Positions 18,978 through 27,355 of a stretch of 64,000 nucleotides of DNA are shown here, in pieces (the stretch's first letter is position 1; every line of letters begins with the position of its first letter). The position numbers and the translations under genes are program-made. Under the pieces are notes generated by a model. It did not search any database and was not told where the DNA came from. It worked only from the letters and a program-made list of their open reading frames with translations. Source of the stretch: Pseudomonas sp. Tri1 (GTDB lineage Bacteria > Pseudomonadota > Gammaproteobacteria > Pseudomonadales > Pseudomonadaceae); NCBI RefSeq assembly GCF_017968885.1, contig NZ_CP072913.1:2774001-2838000 (forward strand), in the 5' to 3' direction.

Positions 18978-20198
18978 TCAGAAGACAAAATCGACGGCTA
19001 GACTGATCACACTGAACGAGCCACCCGACTCGAAGTCCGGCTGGGTATTGATTAGCGGACCGATAGAGTTGCCCTTAAAGCGGGTGTGATCGTACTGTAA
19101 TTTTGCGTCCATGTTTTTGGTGAAATCCCAGCGCACGCCAAGGGAAAGCGTTTGCTGGCCTTCGTTCGATCCCAGGATGGTGTTGAGGGCATTGTTGAGG
19201 CCGATGGCGGGTAAAGTGGACGCCGTCAAACCCGTTGCGGAAGTATCGGACTCCGCCCTGGAGCGAGCGTAGGTGATGAAGGGGGTGAACGCGTCAACTC
19301 GGTAGCCACCGCTGACATACCAGGCGCTTGTCCGGCCTATTGCTGAATGACTCCTGAGACGTCCCCACTCGCTCATGACGAACCAATCACCCGGATCATA
19401 GCTGGCGCCTATTCCAAAAAAACTAGCGGGCGTGCTGTTGGAGTCGTAACGATCGGCAATGGCATCACCTTCTGCGCCGAACGCCCTGAAGGCATCGAAA
19501 AATGAGTTGAATTGCTCCACGGTCAGTTCGGTTTGACTGTAGCTGAAGCGCGTGGTCAGGGCGCCGAACTCGGTGGTATTGGTAATGCCCCAAAGATCCC
19601 TCGCCGTGGCCTGGCCGGCGCCGTCGGGCTGTCGGCTGTCGTGCTGGCCGTAGTTACCCTGCACGGTATTGGTGATTTCATCGATATGGAATCTATAGCT
19701 GAGGTCTACACCGTCGCTGCTGGTGATGGGGATCAGGCTGTAGACTTCCATCGGCGGACGTACCCAGGGCAGCGTGTATCCCACTTTTCGGGTATCGGAG
19801 AGCAAAAAAGCCGGTAATACGGTGCGACCGACGCGCGCACTGAAGTCTGGCGTGAACTGATATTTGATGTTGGCCCACTCGACGAAGGGCCTGTAGCTGT
19901 TGTCGTAACGCTGTTCCGAGATGACCTGCACCACGGCTGAGAGCTGGGGTGTGAACGTGGCGATCAGTTGGGCGCCGATCAGGCTGTCGACGTCGGCGCT
20001 CCAGTTGCGCGAGTGGCCTGCACCGTTGGGCTTGAAGATACTGGAGGTGAAGTCGGCTTTTTTCTCGCTGGAGTGGACGATCCCCACCGTGCCGAAACTG
20101 CTCAGCGAAAACATTGACGTGTCAGCTTCGGCGGCGCTGACGGCGCCGGCATACAGCGTCATTGCTGCCAAGCTCAGGGTGTTCAGTTTTGGCAGCAT
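18978..20198 (-). CDS. Porin-like outer membrane beta-barrel protein
   Basis: A 406-residue protein with a signal peptide (MLPKLNTLSLAAMTLYAGAV, then SAAEAD) and alternating hydrophobic strands typical of a barrel. The last strand ends in an aromatic residue (...SLAVDFVF), which is the outer-membrane assembly signal. It contains no cysteine. The substrate is unknown; the close PstS-like gene suggests an oxyanion or small-ligand route, but that is inference. It overlaps the PstS-like frame by one base (TGATG), is downstream of the histidine kinase by 164 bases, and all three read in the same direction. Confidence 0.82.
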   Translation of the reverse strand: MLPKLNTLSLAAMTLYAGAVSAAEADTSMFSLSSFGTVGIVHSSEKKADFTSSIFKPNGAGHSRNWSADVDSLIGAQLIATFTPQLSAVVQVISEQRYDNSYRPFVEWANIKYQFTPDFSARVGRTVLPAFLLSDTRKVGYTLPWVRPPMEVYSLIPITSSDGVDLSYRFHIDEITNTVQGNYGQHDSRQPDGAGQATARDLWGITNTTEFGALTTRFSYSQTELTVEQFNSFFDAFRAFGAEGDAIADRYDSNSTPASFFGIGASYDPGDWFVMSEWGRLRSHSAIGRTSAWYVSGGYRVDAFTPFITYARSRAESDTSATGLTASTLPAIGLNNALNTILGSNEGQQTLSLGVRWDFTKNMDAKLQYDHTRFKGNSIGPLINTQPDFESGGSFSVISLAVDFVF

Positions 20199-20362
20199 GG
20201 GCTTAATGCGACCTCACTGGAGAAGGCACCCTTGAGGGCAGGCGCGAACCCACGACAGGGAGCTGTTCGGTATTGGCCAGTGGGGTATGAGGAGGGATCG
20301 CCATGCGTTTATTCCTTGTAACGTTGGCTGAAACTGCGCGATACCACGAATCGAAGCGTAGC

Positions 20363-22225
20363 CTAGATCGCCAGTTTGAGGGTAAAGATCGCCCCTTTTC
20401 CCGGCCCATCGCTATGCGCCTCCAGCGAGCCCCCCATCTCCATGGCTGCCAGCACGCAGCTGTGCAGACCAAACCCATGGCCGTCTTTGCGCGTGGTAAA
20501 GCCATGGGCAAAAATCCGTGTCAGGTTCTCTGGCGCAATGCCTTCGCCGTTGTCGATCACCTTGATAGTCAAGGTCTTTCCTTGCTGGACTGCACTGTGA
20601 AGGGTGATCTGAGGATATCGATCCGGTCTGTCATCCATCGCACTGCTGGCATTTTTTATCAGGTTGACCAGGATTAGCAGCACCCGGTGTTTGTCCAGCT
20701 GTAGCAAGGGTGTTTCTGCATAGTCTCGGACCACGGTTATCTGGCGAGCGGCGATTATTCCAGCATTCATACGCAGGGCGTCCTCGATCAGTTCCTTTAT
20801 TTGTACGGCCTCGGCGATGCTGGAAGCGCCTGCATAGGATTGTTGGGCGGAGACGATTTCCTTGATGTGATCAACGCTCTTGCTCAGTTGTTCGAGCTCA
20901 TCGGTCATGCTTTGTTGCTCGAGCGCAAGCGCGTCCACCAGTTGGTTCAGATAGCCTGGCAGGAGCTTGCCTTTCTCGTCGTGCGACATGAATTCACCCA
21001 GGTCATCGGCATGCTGGTTCATCAATTGCACCGCCTTGCCAAGCCCCAAGGCCTTGCTGGTACGCAGCTTGCGGGTGACGAGTTCTGCCGAGATGTTCAC
21101 GCTATTGAGAACGTTGCCCACGTTGTGCAGTACGTTGGTGGCGATTTCTGCCATGCCGGCCTGGCGGGCTACAGCAGCGAGTTGAGCCTGGGTTTCGGCG
21201 GTGCGTAAACGACTTTGCGCCAGTTGCCAGCTCATCCGGGCGAGCACCCCCACCAACACCACCAGCAAGAGACTGCCGCCCGCCGCACGCCACAGATAGG
21301 TGTGCGCTTGTCGAGTCACCGCGGCCAGTTGCTCCTCCTCGGACAACCCGACAATCACCGCCAGCGGTAAATCGTAGAGTTGGCGGGCGCTAGTGTAACG
21401 CCGCACCCCGTCCCATCCATTGACCGCGAGGACCGCTTCGGTATTCTCCGTGTCTGGCACCACCACTGCGTAATCGACTGCATCGCCGGCCGATACCGTC
21501 TCTGCGCTGCGTCGTACCCGGAAGATGCCGTCGGTGCCCAGTAACCCGAGTACGCCCTGGTCGCCGAGTTTCGAGACGTCATAGCTGCTGACGAAATAGG
21601 CTGCATCGACCTCAACCCTGGCGATCCCGGAAAACCCGCCATCCGGCGCATCCAGCCGGCGACTGAAACGCAATCGCCATTCGCCTGTGCCGGGGCTTTT
21701 CCAAGGGCGACTGATCAGCAATGAGTCGTTGCGCTGCAGTGCCTGCAGTTCATCCGGGTCGGGAATATTGGCCTGCTCGTGGCCCCGCGTGCTCGCCACG
21801 AGCCCTCCGGCAGAGTTGACCACGCTGACGTCAAACACCAGTGGCGGCGGTAACAATGCCCGCTCTTTGAGCCTGGGGAGGGGGTTGCGCTGACCTTCCG
21901 CTTCATAGGTGTATTTGACAAGCTTGAGGGTTTGATCGATTTCATGAACGGCGCGCAGCATTTGTGCTTCATACGTGGCGCCGATTTCCAGGCTTGCGGT
22001 TGCTGCGCTCTGTTGCGCGCGGGTATGTTCAACCTCGATCAGGTACAGCGTGGCTGTCCAGATCGCCAGTAACAGAAGAACGGCCAGCAGCGGGAATAGG
22101 ATGTAGGCTTCCTTGGTCTGGTCGAAGCTGCGTCGAAGCAGGTTGGTCGTGGTACCGGAATTGGCGCCGGGGGAATTGGCGATGCCAGGGGCCGACCTCA
22201 ATGTATTCGGCTGTTGGATCAGCAT
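20363..22225 (-). CDS. Sensor histidine kinase with the same sensor as the GGDEF-EAL protein
   Basis: A 620-residue orphan kinase. Residues 41-63 and about 315-335 are membrane helices, with a double-Cache-like periplasmic sensor between them. After a short linker, the H-box reads NVLHNVGNVLN with the phospho-accepting His at 367, followed by the N-box NLIKNASSAMDD, G1 DNGEGIAP and G2 GHGFGLHS. The first 340 residues closely match those of the protein at 16143-18497, then diverge abruptly after QSRL(R). The ATG at 22225 follows the same AGGGAGCA leader. No response regulator gene is nearby, so its partner is elsewhere. Confidence 0.92.
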   Translation of the reverse strand: MLIQQPNTLRSAPGIANSPGANSGTTTNLLRRSFDQTKEAYILFPLLAVLLLLAIWTATLYLIEVEHTRAQQSAATASLEIGATYEAQMLRAVHEIDQTLKLVKYTYEAEGQRNPLPRLKERALLPPPLVFDVSVVNSAGGLVASTRGHEQANIPDPDELQALQRNDSLLISRPWKSPGTGEWRLRFSRRLDAPDGGFSGIARVEVDAAYFVSSYDVSKLGDQGVLGLLGTDGIFRVRRSAETVSAGDAVDYAVVVPDTENTEAVLAVNGWDGVRRYTSARQLYDLPLAVIVGLSEEEQLAAVTRQAHTYLWRAAGGSLLLVVLVGVLARMSWQLAQSRLRTAETQAQLAAVARQAGMAEIATNVLHNVGNVLNSVNISAELVTRKLRTSKALGLGKAVQLMNQHADDLGEFMSHDEKGKLLPGYLNQLVDALALEQQSMTDELEQLSKSVDHIKEIVSAQQSYAGASSIAEAVQIKELIEDALRMNAGIIAARQITVVRDYAETPLLQLDKHRVLLILVNLIKNASSAMDDRPDRYPQITLHSAVQQGKTLTIKVIDNGEGIAPENLTRIFAHGFTTRKDGHGFGLHSCVLAAMEMGGSLEAHSDGPGKGAIFTLKLAI

Positions 22226-22356
22226 GATGTGCTCCCTGCATCGTTTCAATACTGAAGGCTTGCGGATATTCGACGCGGTAATGGCTCGAGGAGGTTGTCG
22301 CTCCTGATTGCTCGAGCAAAAGAGGGCCGGATCTGGAAGAACTATAGACTACAAAC
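22226..22356 (-). repeat. Duplicated promoter/leader of the histidine kinase gene
   Basis: This is the inverted counterpart of 16011-16142: the same GTTTGTAGTCTATAGTT block sits at 22356-22340 and the same AAACGATGCAGGGAGCACA run directly before the ATG. It probably carries the promoter of the kinase-porin-PstS-like group. Confidence 0.8.
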
Positions 22357-22414
22357 CGTGCTTGCCATTGCCTTGCTCGTCTTGGTGACGAAGAACTGCA
22401 GGGACGCCCCTTGC

Positions 22415-23149
22415 CTAACGCTTTTCACTCATGATCCGCGCCACTTCGCCCGAAGCCTTGAGCTGTTCGAAGGCCTGTCGGGCCCTGGCGACGACTTCGT
22501 CCGAAGTACTTAGGCTGAAAGCCAAGTTGACCCTATGGGGCTGCTCATCGAGTGAATAGACTTCTTCCAGGGAGGTGAAATCCACACGGGCATCCTTGCT
22601 CATCAGCCGTGCAGTGTTCTCAGGCATGGGCAGCAGCTGGATCTGATGATTCAGCAGTTTCTGAAAGTTATCGTGGTTATCGACCGACACGACCAGTCGG
22701 GTAAACCCTTTTTGTTGCAGGAAAACCTGCTTGGCGTCATTACGCACCACACCTACGTCGTACTGTTTGGCCTCTTCAAGGTTGTGGATGACGATCGCCT
22801 CGCCTCCGCGCATTTTGTAGAACTTGGTTGTCACCCGGTGTATTTCGCCCACCCACTTGAATAGCTCTTCGCGGGCCGGAGTACGATCCAGTGGGAAAAT
22901 CAGCACATTGGGTTCGTGCAAGGCCTTTTCGTAAGCCCGTGCCCATGGATACAGCGACATTCGGTAGTCAGTGAGTTCTGCGCGCTTGAGGGTTTCTTCG
23001 GCGATGCGAATGCCCGGTCCGACGAGTTGGCCATCACGGGCGTAAGCGTACAAAGAGTCTTCGGTCACGACTTCAATGGTCTCGGCGTGGCTTTTGACGC
23101 TGACCAAGGCCAGGAGCAAACATGAACAGAGCATCAGGCGATAGTGCAT
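22415..23149 (-). CDS. Periplasmic substrate-binding protein (SBP_bac_3 type), DGC-associated copy 2
   Basis: A 244-residue exported protein with signal peptide MHYRLMLCSCLLLALVSVKS and then HAETIEVVTEDSLYAY. The rest fits the type 3 (amino acid-like) solute-binding fold. It shares the segments PWARAYEKALHEPNVLIF and RTPAREELFKWVG with the other SBP of this cluster (24519-25277), so the two are paralogues. No permease gene is present, which suggests that they sense a ligand for the adjacent diguanylate cyclase rather than transport it. It is downstream of the cyclase by 24 bases and is probably the last gene of the operon. Confidence 0.83.
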   Translation of the reverse strand: MHYRLMLCSCLLLALVSVKSHAETIEVVTEDSLYAYARDGQLVGPGIRIAEETLKRAELTDYRMSLYPWARAYEKALHEPNVLIFPLDRTPAREELFKWVGEIHRVTTKFYKMRGGEAIVIHNLEEAKQYDVGVVRNDAKQVFLQQKGFTRLVVSVDNHDNFQKLLNHQIQLLPMPENTARLMSKDARVDFTSLEEVYSLDEQPHRVNLAFSLSTSDEVVARARQAFEQLKASGEVARIMSEKR

Positions 23150-23173
23150 AAAGACCTCATTACGCGCGAAGGT

Positions 23174-24517
23174 TTAGATAACGACGCGATCGCGCCCTTG
23201 GTGTTTGGCCCGGTACAGGGCCTGGTCAGCGCGTTGCAACAGTTGATCGAAGTGATCCATGGTCTCGGGGTCCAGCTCGGCGACGCCGATGCTCAGGGTG
23301 ACGAAGGGCGACACTGCCGAGCCGCTGTGGGGCAGTTCACGTTCGGCCAGGCTCTCACGCAGCCGCTGGGCAGCGTCATAAGCCTGCTTTGCGTCGATGT
23401 TCGGCAGCACCACGACGAACTCCTCGCCCCCCAGGCGAGCGGTCAGTTCACCAGAGCGCCCGAAAACGCTGCTCAGGGTTTCGGCGATCTGTTTCAAGCA
23501 CAGGTCCCCCTGTATGTGGCCGTAGGTGTCGTTGTAGCTTTTGAAAGAGTCGACATCGCACATCAGCACCGCCAGTGGGGTCTTGTGGCGAATCGCACGG
23601 CGAAACTCGACTTCCTTGAGTTCATCGAAATAGCGACGGTTGGCCAGGCCGGTCAAGGCATCGTGACGTGAGAGGGCTTCGAGCGACTGGTTGGCCGCCT
23701 TGAGTTCGGCGGTGCGCGCCTCGACCAGCTCGGCCAGTTGATCGCGGCTGGCTGCGAGCGCCAGTTCATCCGAGTGCTGGCGCTCCAGGTGAGCGTGGAG
23801 ATTGTCTTGAAGGGCATTGACTTGAAATTCCAGCAGGCTCAGCTCGTCTTGGCCGTGCACTGAGCGCTGCAGCTTGAGGTGCTGCTTGAGTGTTTGCGGA
23901 GCGAGTCCGCTCAGATGGCGGGCGATCTGCACCACGTGTACGGTCACCAGGCGGTTGAACATGGTCATGACCAGGCCGGCCAGCAACAACGATTGGATGA
24001 CCTGGGTAATGACGATGCTGCGCGCTTCGTCCCAGAGACGCTCCCAAAGCAGATGATTGTCGCCTTCGATGGTCAGCTCGCCGACCTTTTCATTGGCACC
24101 GATGTAGGGTTGCGCGACGAGCTGGCGATGCAGCACCGGCGCCACCCCTGATGAGCCAACGGTGTATCGATTGAGTTCGATGATTTCAGGCGACTGACCA
24201 GGCCGCAGGATATTGAGCACCACGCGCCCCACCGGCGCGGCCGTCGCAACGCTGCTGAGCTGTTTGTCCAACGATTCACGGTCCATTTCCCAAATGGCGT
24301 GGGCCAAGGTGTTTTGGAACACTTGATCGATCAGGACAAGCTCCGAATTCATCTCCGTCAGGTTGTGCTCCCAAGCCATCCAGGTGCGCAAGGTGACCAT
24401 GGCCAAGGTAAAGAACAGGCAGAACAACAACGTGGCGAGCACCAGGCGGCGGCCCAGTGAGCTGAAGACCCTGGCCTTGGATTGTCGAGGGGGCGCCGCC
24501 CGGAAATGGCCGGTCAT
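23174..24517 (-). CDS. Membrane diguanylate cyclase
   Basis: A 448-residue GGDEF protein. A membrane helix near residues 20-42 is followed by a periplasmic domain of about 130 residues, a second helix, a coiled segment (about residues 235-280) and the GGDEF domain with active-site RLGGEEF. The I-site position reads RSGE rather than RxxD, so product inhibition is probably weak or absent. The start at ATG 24517 directly follows the upstream SBP stop (TGA-C-ATG); longer in-frame readings to 24595 overlap that gene and lack a plausible N-terminus. With an SBP on either side, it may be controlled by ligand-loaded SBPs. Confidence 0.9.
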   Translation of the reverse strand: MTGHFRAAPPRQSKARVFSSLGRRLVLATLLFCLFFTLAMVTLRTWMAWEHNLTEMNSELVLIDQVFQNTLAHAIWEMDRESLDKQLSSVATAAPVGRVVLNILRPGQSPEIIELNRYTVGSSGVAPVLHRQLVAQPYIGANEKVGELTIEGDNHLLWERLWDEARSIVITQVIQSLLLAGLVMTMFNRLVTVHVVQIARHLSGLAPQTLKQHLKLQRSVHGQDELSLLEFQVNALQDNLHAHLERQHSDELALAASRDQLAELVEARTAELKAANQSLEALSRHDALTGLANRRYFDELKEVEFRRAIRHKTPLAVLMCDVDSFKSYNDTYGHIQGDLCLKQIAETLSSVFGRSGELTARLGGEEFVVVLPNIDAKQAYDAAQRLRESLAERELPHSGSAVSPFVTLSIGVAELDPETMDHFDQLLQRADQALYRAKHQGRDRVVI

Positions 24518-24518
24518 G

Positions 24519-25277
24519 TCACAACCACTTACGCACGATGGCGTCGTAGACACCATTGCGCCGGATAGCCTCCAGGCCAGCTCGGAATTTCTCAACCGTT
24601 TGGGGCGGCGTCTTGCGGCTGAACGCCATGTTCAAGCCGTCCTCACTGCTCAGCTCGGGAAGCGGCAGTGACTGGATCAGCACTTTTTCCGGGTCCTCGC
24701 CGTTCTGACGGGTCAGGTACAGCGCGTTGAGCTCATTGGAAATCCAGAGCTCCACGTGATCGACCTTGAGCTTGCGATAGTTGTGCTCGTACTTGGTGCT
24801 GGACTGCAATTCTTCGCCGATGCGAAAACCCTTTGAGACCAGATATTGTTCGCCCACGTCCTGATTGACGGTGGCGATCTGATGACCATGGGCATCGGCC
24901 AGCGAGTTGAGTTTTACCGGACGGTCAGCCAGCGAATACATGAACCATTTGGTGGGGCCGATCGTACCTATCCACTGGAAAAGCGACTCGCGTGCAGGTG
25001 TACGAACGATTGAATAAATCAATACGTTACTTTCATTGAGCGCCAACTCATAAGCGCGCGCCCAAGGCATGGGCTGGATGGACGCCTCGACGCCGACTTC
25101 CTTGAGTACGGCTTGGACCACTTCGGTGCTCATGCCTGTGACTTGCCCATTTTCCGTCATGTTGTAGGGCGGCAGCTCCTCGGTAACGATGCGCAGGGCA
25201 GGCTCTGCCGCGCAGGCACCTGCAGCAAGGAACATCAGAACACCACCCATTAGTAGGCGATTAAGTGGCAAACCCAT
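24519..25277 (-). CDS. Periplasmic substrate-binding protein (SBP_bac_3 type), DGC-associated copy 1
   Basis: A 252-residue protein with signal peptide MGLPLNRLLMGGVLMFLAAG then ACAAEPALRIVTEELPPYNM, the classic start of a type 3 solute-binding protein. The gene is translationally coupled to the diguanylate cyclase (one base between stop and ATG). No permease or ATPase follows, so a sensory role is likely. It is paralogous to the protein at 22415-23149. Confidence 0.86.
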   Translation of the reverse strand: MGLPLNRLLMGGVLMFLAAGACAAEPALRIVTEELPPYNMTENGQVTGMSTEVVQAVLKEVGVEASIQPMPWARAYELALNESNVLIYSIVRTPARESLFQWIGTIGPTKWFMYSLADRPVKLNSLADAHGHQIATVNQDVGEQYLVSKGFRIGEELQSSTKYEHNYRKLKVDHVELWISNELNALYLTRQNGEDPEKVLIQSLPLPELSSEDGLNMAFSRKTPPQTVEKFRAGLEAIRRNGVYDAIVRKWL

Positions 25278-25545
25278 CGATCATTACCCTATGTAACCTG
25301 CAGAGCCCAGCGCGGACATGAGCCGTCGCTCATAGGGTTATCGGCTGGGCTGGCGCCTGCTTGAGTTTTGCCGGGCATGCTGGCTTTTGAGGTGCGGATG
25401 ATTTTGCGAGTTTGCGGCGCGCGGGGAGAAAGGAGCGGGATTTCGGTTCTGGCAACGGAATAGGGGAGGGGCTCAGGCTGGTCAAGCATCTTGGACCTTG
25501 TCGTGGCTCAGTGCTGTCGTCCCTGACAACCGTGAGCGGAGCAGG

Positions 25546-25638
25546 TCAGAACAGCTGAGTGAACAACCAATACAGACTCCCGGACAGCAGGATCGCAGCC
25601 GGAAGTGAAAGCTTTAGCCTCCCAGAGTGGGAAGGCAT
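25546..25638 (-). CDS. Possible 30-residue membrane peptide overlapping the GntR stop
   Basis: The stop codon of the GntR gene overlaps an ATG (TAATG), from which a 30-codon frame runs to a TGA at 25546. The peptide begins with a basic, polar head (MPSHSGRLKLS) and continues as one hydrophobic helix of about 18 residues (LPAAILLSGSLYWLFTQLF). The head-helix form and the overlap suggest a translationally coupled small membrane protein. There is no homologue I recognise and no independent ribosome site, so this remains tentative. Confidence 0.38.
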   Translation of the reverse strand: MPSHSGRLKLSLPAAILLSGSLYWLFTQLF

Positions 25639-26381
25639 TAACTGACCGGGTTGGATTTGAAAACCCCGCTGAGGATGAAGGCATAGCGTTCCGGCCGGAT
25701 AAAAAAGGTCGTGCGGTCGCAGCAGCGGCCGTCGGCAAAATAGGACGTGCGCTCCATCACCAGCAACGCGGCGCCGCGTTTGACATGCAGCGCGCTGGCC
25801 AGGATTTTGTCGGCCTCTTGTGCGCGGATGGCAAGGTCGGCTCGGGTGACCGCCATCCCCGTGATCGACTCGAGAATGGAGTAGATCGGTTGATGTTCGA
25901 CATCTGCCCAAGTCACGTTCGCCAGCTCGGCCGGTAAATGGCTGCGCCCTAGCGCGATAGGCTCGCCATCGACGAAATGAAGCCGCTCCAGCAGCAGGCA
26001 ATCTTGCGTTTCTGCAAATAAACCACGCAATGCATCTGGAACGGGCTGCAGGGTATGGCTGATCACCTGCATGCTCGGTTGCAGCCCTTGCAGCAACAAC
26101 GCTTCGTGAAAGCTGCGCAACGCATCCAGGCCGTGGCGTACCTGCTTGGCGGCCACGAAAGTGCCCTTGCCTTGTTTGCGCTCTACGACGCCGTCATCGC
26201 TGAGCTTGCCCACCGCCAGGCGCACGGTGACACGACTTACCCCAAAGCGTTTGCCCAACTCCGCTTCAGACGGCAGCTTGCCGCTGGGTTCGTAGTCGCC
26301 GCGTTGAATTTCCTCTAGCAACTGATGGGCAATCTGTTCGTAGAGCGAAGTGGTGCTGTCGCGAAGAATGGATGTGGACAC
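25638..26381 (-). CDS. GntR family regulator with UTRA domain (HutC subfamily)
   Basis: A 247-residue regulator. The winged helix-turn-helix spans residues 8-75 (LYEQIAHQLLEEIQRGDY, LPSEAELGKRFGVSRVTVRLA, GVVERKQGKGTFVA) and the UTRA effector domain follows. The start is the GTG at 26381, with GGAAG nine bases upstream; the frame is open further to a TTG at 26411 but without a better site. It is divergent from the ABC importer genes over 90 bases, the usual arrangement for a HutC-type repressor and its target. The ligand is unknown. Confidence 0.9.
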   Translation of the reverse strand: MSTSILRDSTTSLYEQIAHQLLEEIQRGDYEPSGKLPSEAELGKRFGVSRVTVRLAVGKLSDDGVVERKQGKGTFVAAKQVRHGLDALRSFHEALLLQGLQPSMQVISHTLQPVPDALRGLFAETQDCLLLERLHFVDGEPIALGRSHLPAELANVTWADVEHQPIYSILESITGMAVTRADLAIRAQEADKILASALHVKRGAALLVMERTSYFADGRCCDRTTFFIRPERYAFILSGVFKSNPVS

Positions 26382-26462
26382 TGTGAGCTTCCATGACCTT
26401 GAGTGGGGCAAGGCACCTTCACTTCTAAGGTTATAAAAATAGGTTATTGGGACTACTTGTAT

Positions 26463-26474
26463 TAATACGTATTA
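26463..26474. promoter_or_regulatory. Perfect palindrome, candidate GntR operator
   Basis: TAATACGTATTA is a 12-bp perfect palindrome in the divergent spacer, ending on the first base of the ATG at 26474. Direct repeats GGTTAT lie just upstream, near 26431 and 26443. A palindrome between a HutC-type repressor and its target genes is the expected operator position. The overlap with the ATG also raises the possibility that the real start of the ATPase is the ATG at 26516. Confidence 0.45.
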
Positions 26475-27355
26475 TGTCAGGCAATCCCATTGTAAACGAC
26501 CTGACGACACTTGCCATGCTCAAAACCGTTCCCTACCCCCAGCAGCAAGCCGATGCACTGACGGTCGATGACATCAGCTTCAGCTACCCCAACGGGCACC
26601 GGGTTTTTTCCTCGTTCAGCCTGAGCGCCAAGCCCGGCGAGTTCGTCGCGATCCTTGGGCCATCGGGCTGCGGGAAAACCACCTTGTTGAATTTGTTGTC
26701 CGGTTTCGCGCAACCGCAAAGTGGCCGCATCACCATCAACCAGACCGCGGTACGGCCGGAGCGTTCGGAGTTGGGTTATGTGTTCCAGGCACCGCAATTG
26801 TTTCCCTGGTTGAGTGCCCTGGAGAACGTTCGTTTCGGTCTGCGCATGAGCGCGCAAGTCAACGAATCGCAGCAGCGCGCCCAGGCGCTGCAATACCTGC
26901 GCCTGGTCGGCCTGGAGAGCGCGGCGCAACGGCTGCCGCACCAGCTTTCCGGTGGTATGCAACAACGCGTGTCCCTGGCCAGGACCCTGGCCCTGGAGCC
27001 CAGCGTACTGCTGATGGACGAACCGTTCGCCGCGCTGGATGCCATCAGCCGTAACAGCATGAATGAAGAGACGTTGCGTATCTGGGCCGAGTTGGGCCAG
27101 ACGGTGTTGTTCATTACCCATGACATTGATGAAGCGGTGTTCCTGGCGGATCGGGTCATTGTGCTCAACATCGCCCCGGGCGGTATCCACAGCGAACTGG
27201 AGATCCACCTGCCGCGTCCCCGCTCCAACTTGAAAACCCGTCGTCTACCGGCCTTTCTCGATTACCGCAATGAGCTGATGGAGCGCATTTCCCAGGTCAT
27301 GGACGCGTCCCAAGCCACTGCTTACCTCACCCCACAACTCGAGCTGACAGCATGA
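26474..27355 (+). CDS. ABC transporter ATP-binding protein (nitrate/sulfonate/taurine type)
   Basis: The product has the ATPase motifs Walker A GPSGCGKTT, signature LSGGMQQRVSLAR and Walker B VLLMDEPFAALD, and resembles SsuB/TauB/NrtD ATPases. I start it at ATG 26474 (293 residues), but neither this nor the ATG at 26516 (279 residues, MLKTVPYPQ) has a clear ribosome site, and the palindrome overlaps the first one. The stop overlaps the next ATG by four bases (ATGA). It drives an importer with the SBP and permease genes that follow. Confidence 0.88.
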   Translation: MSGNPIVNDLTTLAMLKTVPYPQQQADALTVDDISFSYPNGHRVFSSFSLSAKPGEFVAILGPSGCGKTTLLNLLSGFAQPQSGRITINQTAVRPERSELGYVFQAPQLFPWLSALENVRFGLRMSAQVNESQQRAQALQYLRLVGLESAAQRLPHQLSGGMQQRVSLARTLALEPSVLLMDEPFAALDAISRNSMNEETLRIWAELGQTVLFITHDIDEAVFLADRVIVLNIAPGGIHSELEIHLPRPRSNLKTRRLPAFLDYRNELMERISQVMDASQATAYLTPQLELTA

